From Microbacterium tenebrionis (GTDB lineage Bacteria; Actinomycetota; Actinomycetes; Actinomycetales; Microbacteriaceae), in the NCBI RefSeq assembly GCF_903645325.1, contig NZ_CAHJXQ010000005.1, positions 62,001 through 126,000 of the forward strand: 64,000 bases of DNA, written 5' to 3'. The stretch's first letter is position 1. Every line of letters starts with the position of its first letter. The notes beneath the pieces are model-generated. The model made no database searches. It saw only the letters and a list, made by a program, of their open reading frames with translations, and was not told the origin of the DNA. Of this stretch, positions 40,276-48,356 are shown one piece after another. The translations under genes were made by a program, and so were the position numbers.

Positions 40276-42393
40276 GTGAAGACCGACCTGACGACGCCAC
40301 AGGGCATCTTCGGCATGCCGCAGCACCTGACGGTGCCGATCTATCAGCGCCCATACGTCTGGAACGAGGAAGAGCAGTGGGCTCCTCTGTGGGCCGACAT
40401 CCGTCGTATCACCGAGCATCGGCTCGACAGCCCCGGAGTATCCGCGAAGCACTTCCTCGGCGCCGTCGTCACGCAGGATGCCGAGGCCGGCCCGGTCGGC
40501 GTGCAGGAGTTCCACATCGTCGACGGGCAGCAGCGCCTCACGACGCTTCAGATCGCGCTCGATGCCGCAGCTGCCGCGTTCCAGCAACGCGATGCCTCAG
40601 CGCTCGCGGCACGGCTCACTTTTCTCACGCACAACGACGCGATGTTCGCCGGACACGATGACTCGCGCCTCAAGCTCCGCCACACCAATCGCGACCGCGC
40701 GGCCTTCGATGAGGTGATGCTGGCCGAGCCGCCCATCGACTACGCGCACCTGGATCACGGAGACTCTCTCATCGCGCGAGCGCACGAGTACTTCACCTCG
40801 CACATCGGCGCATGGCTCGACGCCGACCCCGAGAACATCACGGCTCGCGCGGATGCCCTCGCGATGTCGTTGCAGCACTCCCTCGAACTCGTGATCATCC
40901 GTCTCGCTCCGGATGAGGACTCGCAGGAGATCTTCGAGACCCTCAACGCCCGTGGTACTCCGCTCACGGCGGCGGATCTGATCAAGAACTACGTCTTCCA
41001 GCGCCTGAAGGCAGAGGGCCAGGACACGATCGAGGCGTATCGCCGCTGGCCGTTCGAGACCAAGTTCTGGGAGGCAGAAGTCAGCGTGGGTCGCTTTGCG
41101 ACTACGCGCAGCGCCCTGTTTCTCGGCCAATGGCTCGTCTCTCAGGTCGGCAAGGAGATCAGCCCGAGGTCGACGTTCGCGCGGTTCAAGTTCTTCACCG
41201 AGCACGAGGCCGGGCGCTCCATGTCCGCCCTTCTCGATCTCATCACCGCACAGGCCGCGACGTATCAGCAGTTGACCGAGATCGCGGCGGACTCGCACGC
41301 CGATCTCGATCGCGCCGCGCTGCACTTGTACCGCATGAGCGTCGCTCAGGTCGAGATGACCAAGCCGATCATCCTGTGGCTGACCTCACCCGAGACCTCG
41401 TATCGTCCGACCACCGTCGCAGCTGTGATCGACGCCGTCGAGAGCTGGATCATCCGACGCCGCCTGCTTCGCCTTCAAAGCAGCGACCTCGGGCGCGTGG
41501 CGGCCGAGATGATCGCGGCGGTGCGCGGAGCGTCGGACGCCGACGTCGTGGATCGCGTGCAGCACTACCTCACCAGTCTGCAATCCGCGAGCACATACTG
41601 GCCGGGCGACGAGGAGCTCCGGTCGACGCTGCGCTCGATGCACTTCTATCGGCGGTTCTCCCAGCCGATGCAGCGCATGCTGCTGCAGGCAGTCGAGGAC
41701 TGGTACCGCGGCTACACCTCGAGCGGACCGTCCAAGACCGGCATCCGGATCCATCGCGACAAGCACCAGGTCGAGCACATTCTGCCGCGCAGCTGGCGCG
41801 CCCACTGGCCGGTGATGGATGCCGCAGCCGAAGCCGAGCGCGACGATGTCGTGCACCGGCTCGGCAACCTCACCCTGCTGACCGGATCGCTGAACGCCTC
41901 CGTCTCGAACGGCGCGTGGCTCGGCAAGGACGGGAAGCGCGCTGCGCTCGAGCGCCACGATGCCTTCCTGATGAACCGGCCGATCGTCACGTCCTCCGCG
42001 GACGGATGGGACGAGGCGTCCATCGCGCGGCGGACGGACGAACTGATCGATGCACTGCTGTCGACGTGGCCCGTTCCTGCGGGCCACGAAGGCAAGACGG
42101 TAGATCGCGTCGTGCGTTTCAGCAAGGCGACGACGTCGTACGCGAATCTGGTCGACGCGGGTCTGCTCGCGGTCGGCACCGCGCTGGTCTGCATGGATGG
42201 CCGCTGGCCAGACGCATGCGGAACGGTTCTTGCCGGCGGCCAGATGCTCTACGACGGGAAGACATACAGCTCTCCGGCAGCGGCGGCGCGGGTAGTACGC
42301 GGCGGACGCAGCGGTAACGCCTGGTACTTCTGGAAAGTCGAGGGAGGACCGTCGCTCAACGATCTGCGGGAGCAATTGCTGCAGCAGGGCTGA
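40276..42393 (+). CDS. DUF262-DUF1524-RAMA modification-dependent restriction-type protein
   Basis: GTG 40276 follows AAGGAG. The 705-residue protein begins with a GmrS-type DUF262 domain (IYQRPYVW 22-29, HIVDGQQRLTTL 80-91) and then a long helical region. Next comes a DUF1524 HNH-like nuclease core (KHQVEHILPRSW, about 496-507; VHRLGNLTLLTGSLN). The last 90 residues look like a RAMA domain (SYANLVDAGLLAVGTALVC, YSSPAAAARVVRGG, WYFWKVE). DUF262/DUF1524 enzymes (GmrSD, BrxU, SspE) cut or sense modified phage DNA. RAMA is predicted to bind modified bases, so the fusion fits a modification-dependent nuclease. Confidence 0.88.
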   Translation: MKTDLTTPQGIFGMPQHLTVPIYQRPYVWNEEEQWAPLWADIRRITEHRLDSPGVSAKHFLGAVVTQDAEAGPVGVQEFHIVDGQQRLTTLQIALDAAAAAFQQRDASALAARLTFLTHNDAMFAGHDDSRLKLRHTNRDRAAFDEVMLAEPPIDYAHLDHGDSLIARAHEYFTSHIGAWLDADPENITARADALAMSLQHSLELVIIRLAPDEDSQEIFETLNARGTPLTAADLIKNYVFQRLKAEGQDTIEAYRRWPFETKFWEAEVSVGRFATTRSALFLGQWLVSQVGKEISPRSTFARFKFFTEHEAGRSMSALLDLITAQAATYQQLTEIAADSHADLDRAALHLYRMSVAQVEMTKPIILWLTSPETSYRPTTVAAVIDAVESWIIRRRLLRLQSSDLGRVAAEMIAAVRGASDADVVDRVQHYLTSLQSASTYWPGDEELRSTLRSMHFYRRFSQPMQRMLLQAVEDWYRGYTSSGPSKTGIRIHRDKHQVEHILPRSWRAHWPVMDAAAEAERDDVVHRLGNLTLLTGSLNASVSNGAWLGKDGKRAALERHDAFLMNRPIVTSSADGWDEASIARRTDELIDALLSTWPVPAGHEGKTVDRVVRFSKATTSYANLVDAGLLAVGTALVCMDGRWPDACGTVLAGGQMLYDGKTYSSPAAAARVVRGGRSGNAWYFWKVEGGPSLNDLREQLLQQG

Positions 42394-42435
42394 CGCGCTG
42401 AGTCGATAACAGGCTTCTCCCGGGGTTTGCCAGAT

Positions 42436-42467
42436 CGGCTCCCGGGCCACACCGACCTCGGGAGCCG
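42436..42467. terminator. bidirectional hairpin terminator
   Basis: CGGCTCCCG and CGGGAGCCG form a perfect 9-base stem with a 14-base loop, between the DUF262 gene on the plus strand and the convergent TetR gene. Its location suits a shared terminator. Confidence 0.65.
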
Positions 42468-42471
42468 CTGG

Positions 42472-43038
42472 TCAACGCATCCGGATCCCACGCATCAGCC
42501 CATCCACCACAGCATCCACCCGCTTCTCATCGAGCGGCCTGCCAAGCAGCGCGGCGTACGACGACATCGCGATGAACTGGTCGGCGACGGCCGCGGCATC
42601 CACGTCCGCGCGAACCTCGCCGGCGGCCTGCGCCGCCGTCAGCCGCGCGACGATCTGCTCGATGATCGGCCCAGCGAGCTTCGCGTTGAGGGCGGCGCCA
42701 AGCTCGGCATCCGTCGCGGTCACCGCGATCAGCGCCCGCGCGACCTCGACGCTCGTCCCGTGTCCGGCCTGAACGGACATGGCCGAGAACCAGGCGCGGA
42801 GATCCGCCGCCAGATCGTCCGTGACCGGCAGCGAAGGCATCGGCAGCGCGCCCTCGAGCAGCGCCTCCCCGAGGATCTCCGCCTTCGACGGCCACCAGCG
42901 GTAGATCGTCTGCTTCGACACCTCGGCCTCGGCGGCGAGGCCCTCGATCGTGACGGCGGCGTACCCGTCCGCGGCGAGCGCGGCACGCATCGCCGCCAGA
43001 ACCGACTGGCGGGCTTTCTCACTGCGAGGACGAGGCAT
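42472..43038 (-). CDS. TetR family transcriptional regulator
   Basis: The start chosen is ATG 43036-43038 (MPRPRSEKARQSVLAAMRA); the frame continues upstream but overlaps the divergent gene. The 188-residue protein has the TetR helix-turn-helix at about 25-55 (AAVTIEGLAAEAEVSKQTIY, RWWPSKAEILGEAL) and a helical ligand-binding domain. It is divergent from an SDR oxidoreductase by 73 bp and probably represses it and itself. The ligand is unknown. Confidence 0.9.
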   Translation of the reverse strand: MPRPRSEKARQSVLAAMRAALAADGYAAVTIEGLAAEAEVSKQTIYRWWPSKAEILGEALLEGALPMPSLPVTDDLAADLRAWFSAMSVQAGHGTSVEVARALIAVTATDAELGAALNAKLAGPIIEQIVARLTAAQAAGEVRADVDAAAVADQFIAMSSYAALLGRPLDEKRVDAVVDGLMRGIRMR

Positions 43039-43111
43039 CCACTGAGCGTATCGAGGCGTACACTGATCCATAACGAGACGCACCGTCGCGAAACGATCTG
43101 CAGGAGGAACC

Positions 43112-44107
43112 ATGGCACTGACCGCACACTCCACCATCGGCGAATGGCTCGAAGACCCCACAGGTGGCGAGCTCGTCCGCGGAATCCTCGCCCAGTCCGG
43201 CGCCGACCCCGAATCCCTCACCCCCGTACTCGGCCTGCCGCTGCAGCAGCTCGTCACCCTCAGCCAGGGCGCCATGCCGCAGTCCGTCGTCGACGACCTC
43301 GTCCGTGCCGCGAACGGCGGCGAGATCCCCGAGGACGCCGAGGCGGCCGGCTGGACGGAGCAGGTCACCCCCGGACGCTTCGCCGGCAAGACCGTGATCG
43401 TCACGGGGGCGGCATCCGGCATCGGCAAGGCGACGGCATCCCGCATCGCCCGCGAAGGCGGACGCGTCATCGCGTCCGACATCGCCGCCGACAAACTGGA
43501 TGCCTTGAAGAGCGAGCTTCCCGACATCATCACCGTCGCCGGCGACCTCACCCGGCAGGATGCGATCGACGCCGTGCTCGCCGCCGCCGGCGACCGCATC
43601 GACGGGCTCGCCAACGTCGCCGGAATCAACGACGACTTCTCGCCCGCGGGCGAGACGACGGATGCCGTGTGGGACCGCGTCATCGCCATCAACCTCACCG
43701 CCCCGTTCAAGCTCATGCGCGCCGTGCTTCCGCTCATGGAGAAGGCCGGCCGCGGGTCGATCCTCAACGTCTCGAGCGAAGCCGGCCTGCGCGGCAACGC
43801 GTCCGGCAACGCCTACACGGCGAGCAAGCACGGCATCATCGGCGTCACGAAGTCCGCGGCGTTCATGTACGGGCCGAAGGGAATCCGCGTGAACTCCGTC
43901 GCTCCGGGCGGCGTGGCCACCGGCATCCCGATGCCGCCTCAGATGTCCGAGGCGGGGTCTGCGCGACTGGCGCCGTTCCAGCAGGCGATCCCGACCGTCG
44001 CGACGGCCGAGCACCTGGCGGCGTCGATCACGTTCCTGTTGAGCGATGACGCCGTGAACATCAACGGTGCGGTGCTCGCGTCAGACGGCGGGTGGTCGGT
44101 GCAGTAG
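43112..44107 (+). CDS. SDR family oxidoreductase with N-terminal extension
   Basis: ATG 43112 follows AGGAGGA. The 331-residue protein has a roughly 90-residue N-terminal extension (HSTIGEWLEDPTGGELVRGI, LGLPLQQLVTLSQGAMPQS) of the type found in DUF1957-unrelated SDR fusions, then a classical SDR: TGAASGIGKATA, NVAGIN, NAYTASKHGIIGVTKSAA with the Tyr/Lys pair, and GAVLASDGGWSVQ at the end. Substrate unknown. The divergent TetR is the likely regulator. The extension resembles small helical modules but was not identified. Confidence 0.88.
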   Translation: MALTAHSTIGEWLEDPTGGELVRGILAQSGADPESLTPVLGLPLQQLVTLSQGAMPQSVVDDLVRAANGGEIPEDAEAAGWTEQVTPGRFAGKTVIVTGAASGIGKATASRIAREGGRVIASDIAADKLDALKSELPDIITVAGDLTRQDAIDAVLAAAGDRIDGLANVAGINDDFSPAGETTDAVWDRVIAINLTAPFKLMRAVLPLMEKAGRGSILNVSSEAGLRGNASGNAYTASKHGIIGVTKSAAFMYGPKGIRVNSVAPGGVATGIPMPPQMSEAGSARLAPFQQAIPTVATAEHLAASITFLLSDDAVNINGAVLASDGGWSVQ

Positions 44108-44135
44108 GGCGCATCAACCGCGCTACCGTCTTGGT

Positions 44136-44405
44136 ATGCCTGCCGTCCCCGAGTACGAGGTCGAGTTAGGCTGGAAGGAGCAGGTCTTCTACTGGGAGGG
44201 AGATCGAGGACTGTATCTCGACGTCGGCTGGGGTGTGAAGCCCTACGTGACGTACTTCCCCAGCGCCGAACGATGGCGGGAGGTCGCTCCCGACTGGGCC
44301 ATGGATAAGCGCGAGCTCGTGCTGCAGCGGCTCATCGACCACGGACCCGTGCACCGCGTCGAGGAGACGGACGTCGACAGCTATCCGATCGGCGTCACCC
44401 GCTGA
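44136..44405 (+). CDS. hypothetical protein, 89 aa
   Basis: ATG 44136 starts 28 bp after the SDR stop. The 89-residue protein (MPAVPEYEVELGWKEQVFYW, GLYLDVGWGVKPYVTYFPSA, VLQRLIDHGPVHRVEE) looks like a small beta-rich immunity- or adaptor-like protein. No family was recognised. It probably forms a loose operon with the following two unknown genes. Confidence 0.6.
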   Translation: MPAVPEYEVELGWKEQVFYWEGDRGLYLDVGWGVKPYVTYFPSAERWREVAPDWAMDKRELVLQRLIDHGPVHRVEETDVDSYPIGVTR

Positions 44406-44466
44406 GGCACCGAGATCGGTGCAGGAGACAACCGGAACGTCGGAGACCATCGGTAACCTCCGACGC

Positions 44467-44883
44467 ATGGCGCGCAAACAAGAGCGGATGCAGAACGCAA
44501 AGCGTGCGCGCGCGGTAGGCCGAAGCCAGCGCGAGGCCGAGCTCTACGAGACGCCCTCCGGCGAAAACCACCGCGAAGAGACGTACCCGACGGATCTCAT
44601 CTGCGGATGTCGAATCGTGCAGCGCTTGATCTACGCGGACTTCGCGCTGATCTACTTCGCGATCGTCTGGGCGAAACGAGTAGACCTCGACGGGTGGGAA
44701 GAGCAATACTCCTGCGACACAGGTCACGGCTACTTTTATGAGCACGTAACGGGTCATCGCAAGCCCCATGATTCCCGGAATCTACGGCCCTTGTACTCCC
44801 AAGTCGACGTGCAAGAATGTTTCGACCGGGGCTACGACCTGGTTCAGGATCGCCACGATCAGAACTGCGGGGGTGAACACTGA
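44467..44883 (+). CDS. hypothetical Cys-containing protein, 138 aa
   Basis: ATG 44467 (MARKQERMQNAKRARAVGRS) is preferred; a GTG at 44419 would add 16 residues. The protein has a basic N-terminus, then LICGCRIVQRLIYADFALIY with two close Cys residues, and a His/Cys-containing C-terminal half. No family was recognised. The end overlaps the next gene start (TGATG at 44881-44885), indicating co-translation. Confidence 0.55.
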   Translation: MARKQERMQNAKRARAVGRSQREAELYETPSGENHREETYPTDLICGCRIVQRLIYADFALIYFAIVWAKRVDLDGWEEQYSCDTGHGYFYEHVTGHRKPHDSRNLRPLYSQVDVQECFDRGYDLVQDRHDQNCGGEH

Positions 44884-45278
44884 TGGATGTGCGCAATATC
44901 GCGACTCGTCGTGTGATGAAGACCGTCGCACGTCGGTCCGCCGTTGAACCCCTGCCTGTGGTTGCTCAGGACGGCACCCGCCCCATCGTGGTGGCGCTCC
45001 CTGATGACGACCTCACGGTCGTATTCGAACGCGTCGCAGCATTCGGCGGGCGCGCGAACGTCTTCGTTGCGTTCCCCGACTGGCTGGCGCTGATCGAACT
45101 CACCGCTGGAACGGGTGCTCAAGAGGCGTCCCCAGTGCAACCCATCCATGAGGCCATCTCGATGGCGATGTACGTGGAATTCCTGAAGCTGCACGACAGT
45201 CCCGTCACCGTCACACTCTCCGCCTCAGAGCGCGCGACCGCCCGACACGGTCTCCATCAGGTCGCCTACGCGTTCTGA
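44883..45278 (+). CDS. hypothetical protein, 131 aa
   Basis: ATG 44883 overlaps the preceding stop. The 131-residue protein (RPIVVALPDDDLTVVFERVA, ANVFVAFPDWLALIELTAGT, MYVEFLKLHDSPVTVTLSAS) appears to be a compact alpha/beta domain. No motif or family was recognised. Confidence 0.6.
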   Translation: MDVRNIATRRVMKTVARRSAVEPLPVVAQDGTRPIVVALPDDDLTVVFERVAAFGGRANVFVAFPDWLALIELTAGTGAQEASPVQPIHEAISMAMYVEFLKLHDSPVTVTLSASERATARHGLHQVAYAF

Positions 45279-45303
45279 GCGTCGAAAAGAGGTCGGTTGG
45301 TCA

Positions 45304-45444
45304 ATGCAGACATCGCATGAGCCATTCGACGGCGAGTTCGGGTTCGGCACTTGGCTCGCCGAAGCCTTCGCGGGAAGCGGCGCCCCCACGCTCGCCCCAC
45401 GCGTGGAGCTGCCGGAACCGCTCTCGTTCGCCGACGACGCTTGA
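45304..45444 (+). CDS. possible small protein, 46 aa
   Basis: A 46-codon frame (MQTSHEPFDGEFGFGTWLAE) begins at ATG 45304, 26 bp after the previous stop, with AGAGGT upstream. It is acidic and partly hydrophobic but has no recognised family. It may be the last member of the small-gene group or a chance frame. Confidence 0.35.
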   Translation: MQTSHEPFDGEFGFGTWLAEAFAGSGAPTLAPRVELPEPLSFADDA

Positions 45445-45542
45445 TGGATTGATGCTTCCAACACGTCGCCCTGACTGAATGTGATCAGTCACCGTGAGCG
45501 ATCGCCCACCCGAACGTCCGACCCCGGTGCGACAATCTCTCC

Positions 45543-47066
45543 ATGAAGCTCTCGGAGCTCGTCGACACCACGCGCGAGGTCGCGGCGACCACGTCGCGCC
45601 TGGCGAAGATCGACGCGCTCGCTCGTTTGCTGCGGGATGCTGCGCCCGACGAGCTGCCGGCCCTCATCGGGTTGCTGCTCGCCTCGCCGCGGCAGGGGCG
45701 CCTCGGCGTCGGTTGGCGCGGTATCGCAGCGCTGGAGGTCACGCACGCGACCGACGCGACCCTGACGATCGCAGACGTCGACCGAGCGCTCGATGAGCTC
45801 GCGCACGCCTCCGGCGCCGGATCCGCCGGCGCGCGATCAGAGACGCTGCGTGCTCTCGCGAGCGCAGCCACGGCGGACGAGTGGGACTTCCTCGCCCGCG
45901 CCATGCTCGGCGAGCTCCGCACCGGGGCGCTCGGCGGTGTCCTGCTGGACGCGATCGCGAAAGCATCCGATCGTCCGCCTGCAACCGTGCGACGGGCGGC
46001 GATGCTGTCCGGCGACCTCGGCACCACCGCGGTCCTCGCCTTGACCAGAACACCCGAGGACCTCGAGAACGTCGGTCTCGAGGTGATGCGTCCCGTCCTC
46101 CCCATGCTCGCCGGCACCGCCGCGACAACGACCGCCGCACTGGAGCTCACCGGCGAAGCATCCGTCGAATACAAGCTCGACGGCGCCCGCATCCAGGTGC
46201 ACCGCCACGGCGACGACGTCGGCGTCTACACCCGCAGCCTCGCCGACATCACCCATCGCGTGCCCGAGATCGTCGACATCGTGCGCGCCCTGCCCGCCCA
46301 CGACCTCATCCTCGACGGCGAGACGCTCGCGCTCGACGAAGACGGCGGACCGCGCCCGTTCCAAGAGACCATGTCGCGCTTCGGCGCCGACGTCTCGCGC
46401 GAGATCGCGCTGCGCCCCTGGTTCTTCGACGTGCTCCACGTCGACGGACGCGACCTGCTCGACGAGCCCCTCTCGACGCGGCTCGAAGAGCTCGACCGCG
46501 TCGCCGGCGAGTGGCGGATGCCAGGAACCGTCACCGCCGATCCGGATGCTGCGGAAGAGCTCTCCCGCGAAGCCCTTGCCGCCGGACACGAGGGCGTGCT
46601 CGTCAAGGCGATCGACTCTGCCTATACAGCCGGGCGTCGCGGAAAATCCTGGATCAAGGTCAAGCCGGTCCTCACGTACGACCTCGTCGTGCTCGGCGCC
46701 GAATGGGGATCAGGGCGGCGACGCGGCAAGCTCTCGAACCTGCATCTCGGCGCGCGCGACCCGTCGGGGGAGTTCGGCGAGCCGGGCGCCTTCGTCATGG
46801 TCGGCAAGACCTTCAAGGGGCTCACCGATGCGCTGCTGGAGTGGCAGACGTCGACGTTCCCCGAGTACGAGACCTCGCGGTCCGACTACGCGGTGCTCCT
46901 GCGACCCGAGCTCGTCGTCGAGATCGCGATCGACGGCGTGCAGCGCTCGCCCCGCTACCCCGGCGGCATCGCCCTGCGCTTCGCCCGCGTCAAGGGCTAC
47001 CGGCCCGACAAGACCGCCGCCGAGGCCGACACGATCCAGACGCTGCGGGGGTTGCTGCGGGAGTGA
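45543..47066 (+). CDS. lig: ATP-dependent DNA ligase
   Basis: The 507-residue protein is a LigB/Lig-type ligase: N-terminal DNA-binding helical domain (about 1-195), adenylation domain with catalytic Lys211 in EYKLDGARIQVHR, motif III/IIIa (LILDGETLALDEDG), motif IV (AGHEGVLVKAID) and motif V (RRGKSWIKVKPVLTYDLVVL), then an OB-fold tail. It seals nicks using ATP, unlike the NAD-dependent LigA expected elsewhere. Length and motif order are normal. It stands alone. Confidence 0.94.
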   Translation: MKLSELVDTTREVAATTSRLAKIDALARLLRDAAPDELPALIGLLLASPRQGRLGVGWRGIAALEVTHATDATLTIADVDRALDELAHASGAGSAGARSETLRALASAATADEWDFLARAMLGELRTGALGGVLLDAIAKASDRPPATVRRAAMLSGDLGTTAVLALTRTPEDLENVGLEVMRPVLPMLAGTAATTTAALELTGEASVEYKLDGARIQVHRHGDDVGVYTRSLADITHRVPEIVDIVRALPAHDLILDGETLALDEDGGPRPFQETMSRFGADVSREIALRPWFFDVLHVDGRDLLDEPLSTRLEELDRVAGEWRMPGTVTADPDAAEELSREALAAGHEGVLVKAIDSAYTAGRRGKSWIKVKPVLTYDLVVLGAEWGSGRRRGKLSNLHLGARDPSGEFGEPGAFVMVGKTFKGLTDALLEWQTSTFPEYETSRSDYAVLLRPELVVEIAIDGVQRSPRYPGGIALRFARVKGYRPDKTAAEADTIQTLRGLLRE

Positions 47067-47125
47067 GCACCCGTTTCCGACCCCGCGCCTACCGTCGGCC
47101 TCATGTCTCATGAACCCCTCGACCA

Positions 47126-47149
47126 TTTCAGTCTAGAGAGATAGACTGA
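47126..47149. promoter_or_regulatory. palindromic operator upstream of the HicB-like gene
   Basis: TTCAGTCTA and TAGACTGAA are perfect 9-base arms around a 6-base centre, in AT-rich DNA four bases upstream of the HicB-like start. HicB proteins repress their own promoters, so this is the probable autoregulatory site. It could also act as a terminator for the ligase gene. Confidence 0.65.
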
Positions 47150-47153
47150 ACCG

Positions 47154-47540
47154 ATGACCACGTACGACGCGACCGCCACTCGCGAAGGCAAGTGGTGGAT
47201 GGTGAGCATCCCCGCAATCGACGGTCTCACCCAAGCCCGCCGACTCAGCGAGGCGACCGAGATGGCACGCGAATACATTGCTGCGTCGCAGGATCTCCCG
47301 CTCGACGATGTGACGGTGAACCTCTCGTTCGATCCCATCGGCAAGGTCCACAACCTCACCGAGCGCGTCGCGACGATCGCCGACGAACGCGCCCGAGCCG
47401 CAGAGCTGGAGAGGTCGGCATCACGCCACGCGCGCGAGCTCGCCCATGTTCTGTCCGAGGCCGACGTTCCCGTGCGCGATATCGGCGCCATCCTGCACGT
47501 GTCGCATCAACGAGCGCATCAACTGGTCTCTTCGCGCTGA
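47154..47540 (+). CDS. HicB-like antitoxin/regulator without adjacent HicA
   Basis: The 128-residue protein has the HicB partial RNase H-like domain (YDATATREGKWWMVSIPAID, ATEMAREYIAASQDLPLDDV) and a C-terminal helix-turn-helix (VPVRDIGAILHVSHQRAHQL). No HicA-like toxin precedes or follows on this strand. It may be a solitary regulator or a remnant antitoxin. The palindrome just upstream fits autoregulation. Confidence 0.8.
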   Translation: MTTYDATATREGKWWMVSIPAIDGLTQARRLSEATEMAREYIAASQDLPLDDVTVNLSFDPIGKVHNLTERVATIADERARAAELERSASRHARELAHVLSEADVPVRDIGAILHVSHQRAHQLVSSR

Positions 47541-47565
47541 CACCGGCCCGCTACTCGCGCGAATA

Positions 47566-48250
47566 TCAGCCCACCAGCATCCGCACGACGACGCCGATCA
47601 CGCCGATCACGAGCGCGACCACCGCCGGCTGCCACGACACCGCCAGCACCTGCGGGAAAACCTGTGTTCCCGCAGGTGCCATCACGCCGAGGTCACCGTC
47701 GAACACCGGTGATCCGAGCGCGTACGACCGCGAGGCGCCCCCAGTTCGAAGCCGGAACCGCCGCGAGCACGATCCCGAGAGCCGGCATTACCGACGCCCG
47801 CGAAGTCAGCCACAGTCCGAGCTGCGCGAACAGGATGCCGACGGCCACCCCGCCCAGCACCCCACCGAAGTAGAGCACCTGGCGCGCGTCCGCCGAACCG
47901 TCCCCGACGCCGAGGCCGCCGGCAAGCACCACGAACGCCTGAACCGACACCATCCCGTGCACGAGCAGCACTCCCAGCGCCGCGGCGCCGGTTCGCGGCA
48001 TCCATCGACGGCGCATCAGCCGCATCGCAAGTCCCGCGATCACGCCGCCCATCACGAGCATGGCGAACACATTGATCGCGAAGTACTGGCTCAGCGGCAG
48101 CAAGGCGAACGGCATGTCCTCCGGTTCGGTCACCTGGCTGTTCCACGGGTTCTGCAAGGGCAGCCGTAGGCCGTAGGAGAACGCCGGGAACAGCATCACA
48201 GCTGCAGCCGCGACCCCGATCAGCAGGGACGGCCAGGATCGCGCGCGCAT
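47566..48250 (-). pseudogene. membrane protein gene with a frameshift in a G/C5 run
   Basis: From ATG 48248-48250 the protein has five or six hydrophobic segments (PSLLIGVAAAAVMLFPAFSY, FAINVFAMLVMGGVIAGLAM, TGAAALGVLLVHGMV, GGVAVGILFAQLGLW) and reaches PASNWG. The frame then continues as basic nonsense and stops at 47693. Removing one base of the C5 run at 47738-47742 restores GASRSYALGSPVFDGDLG and a further hydrophobic helix (VVALVIGVIGVVVRMLVG) ending at 47566. A one-base indel, real or a sequencing error, is the simplest reading. The protein family was not recognised. Confidence 0.6.
47646..47679. repeat. 13-bp perfect inverted repeat inside the frameshifted gene
   Basis: GCACCTGCGGGAA and TTCCCGCAGGTGC flank an 8-base loop. 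It sits 106 bp downstream of the HicB-like stop, within the 3' part of the convergent membrane gene. It could terminate the hicB transcript or be structural chance in GC-rich coding DNA. Confidence 0.45.
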
Positions 48251-48356
48251 GGGCGGAGCTCGGGTTCCATGCGGCAAGCGTGGCAGAAGTGCGGGTCAGC
48301 CGCATATCCGATCGTAGTTTTCTTCGAATGTCGGTGGCCCTCGCGATACTGGAGAC

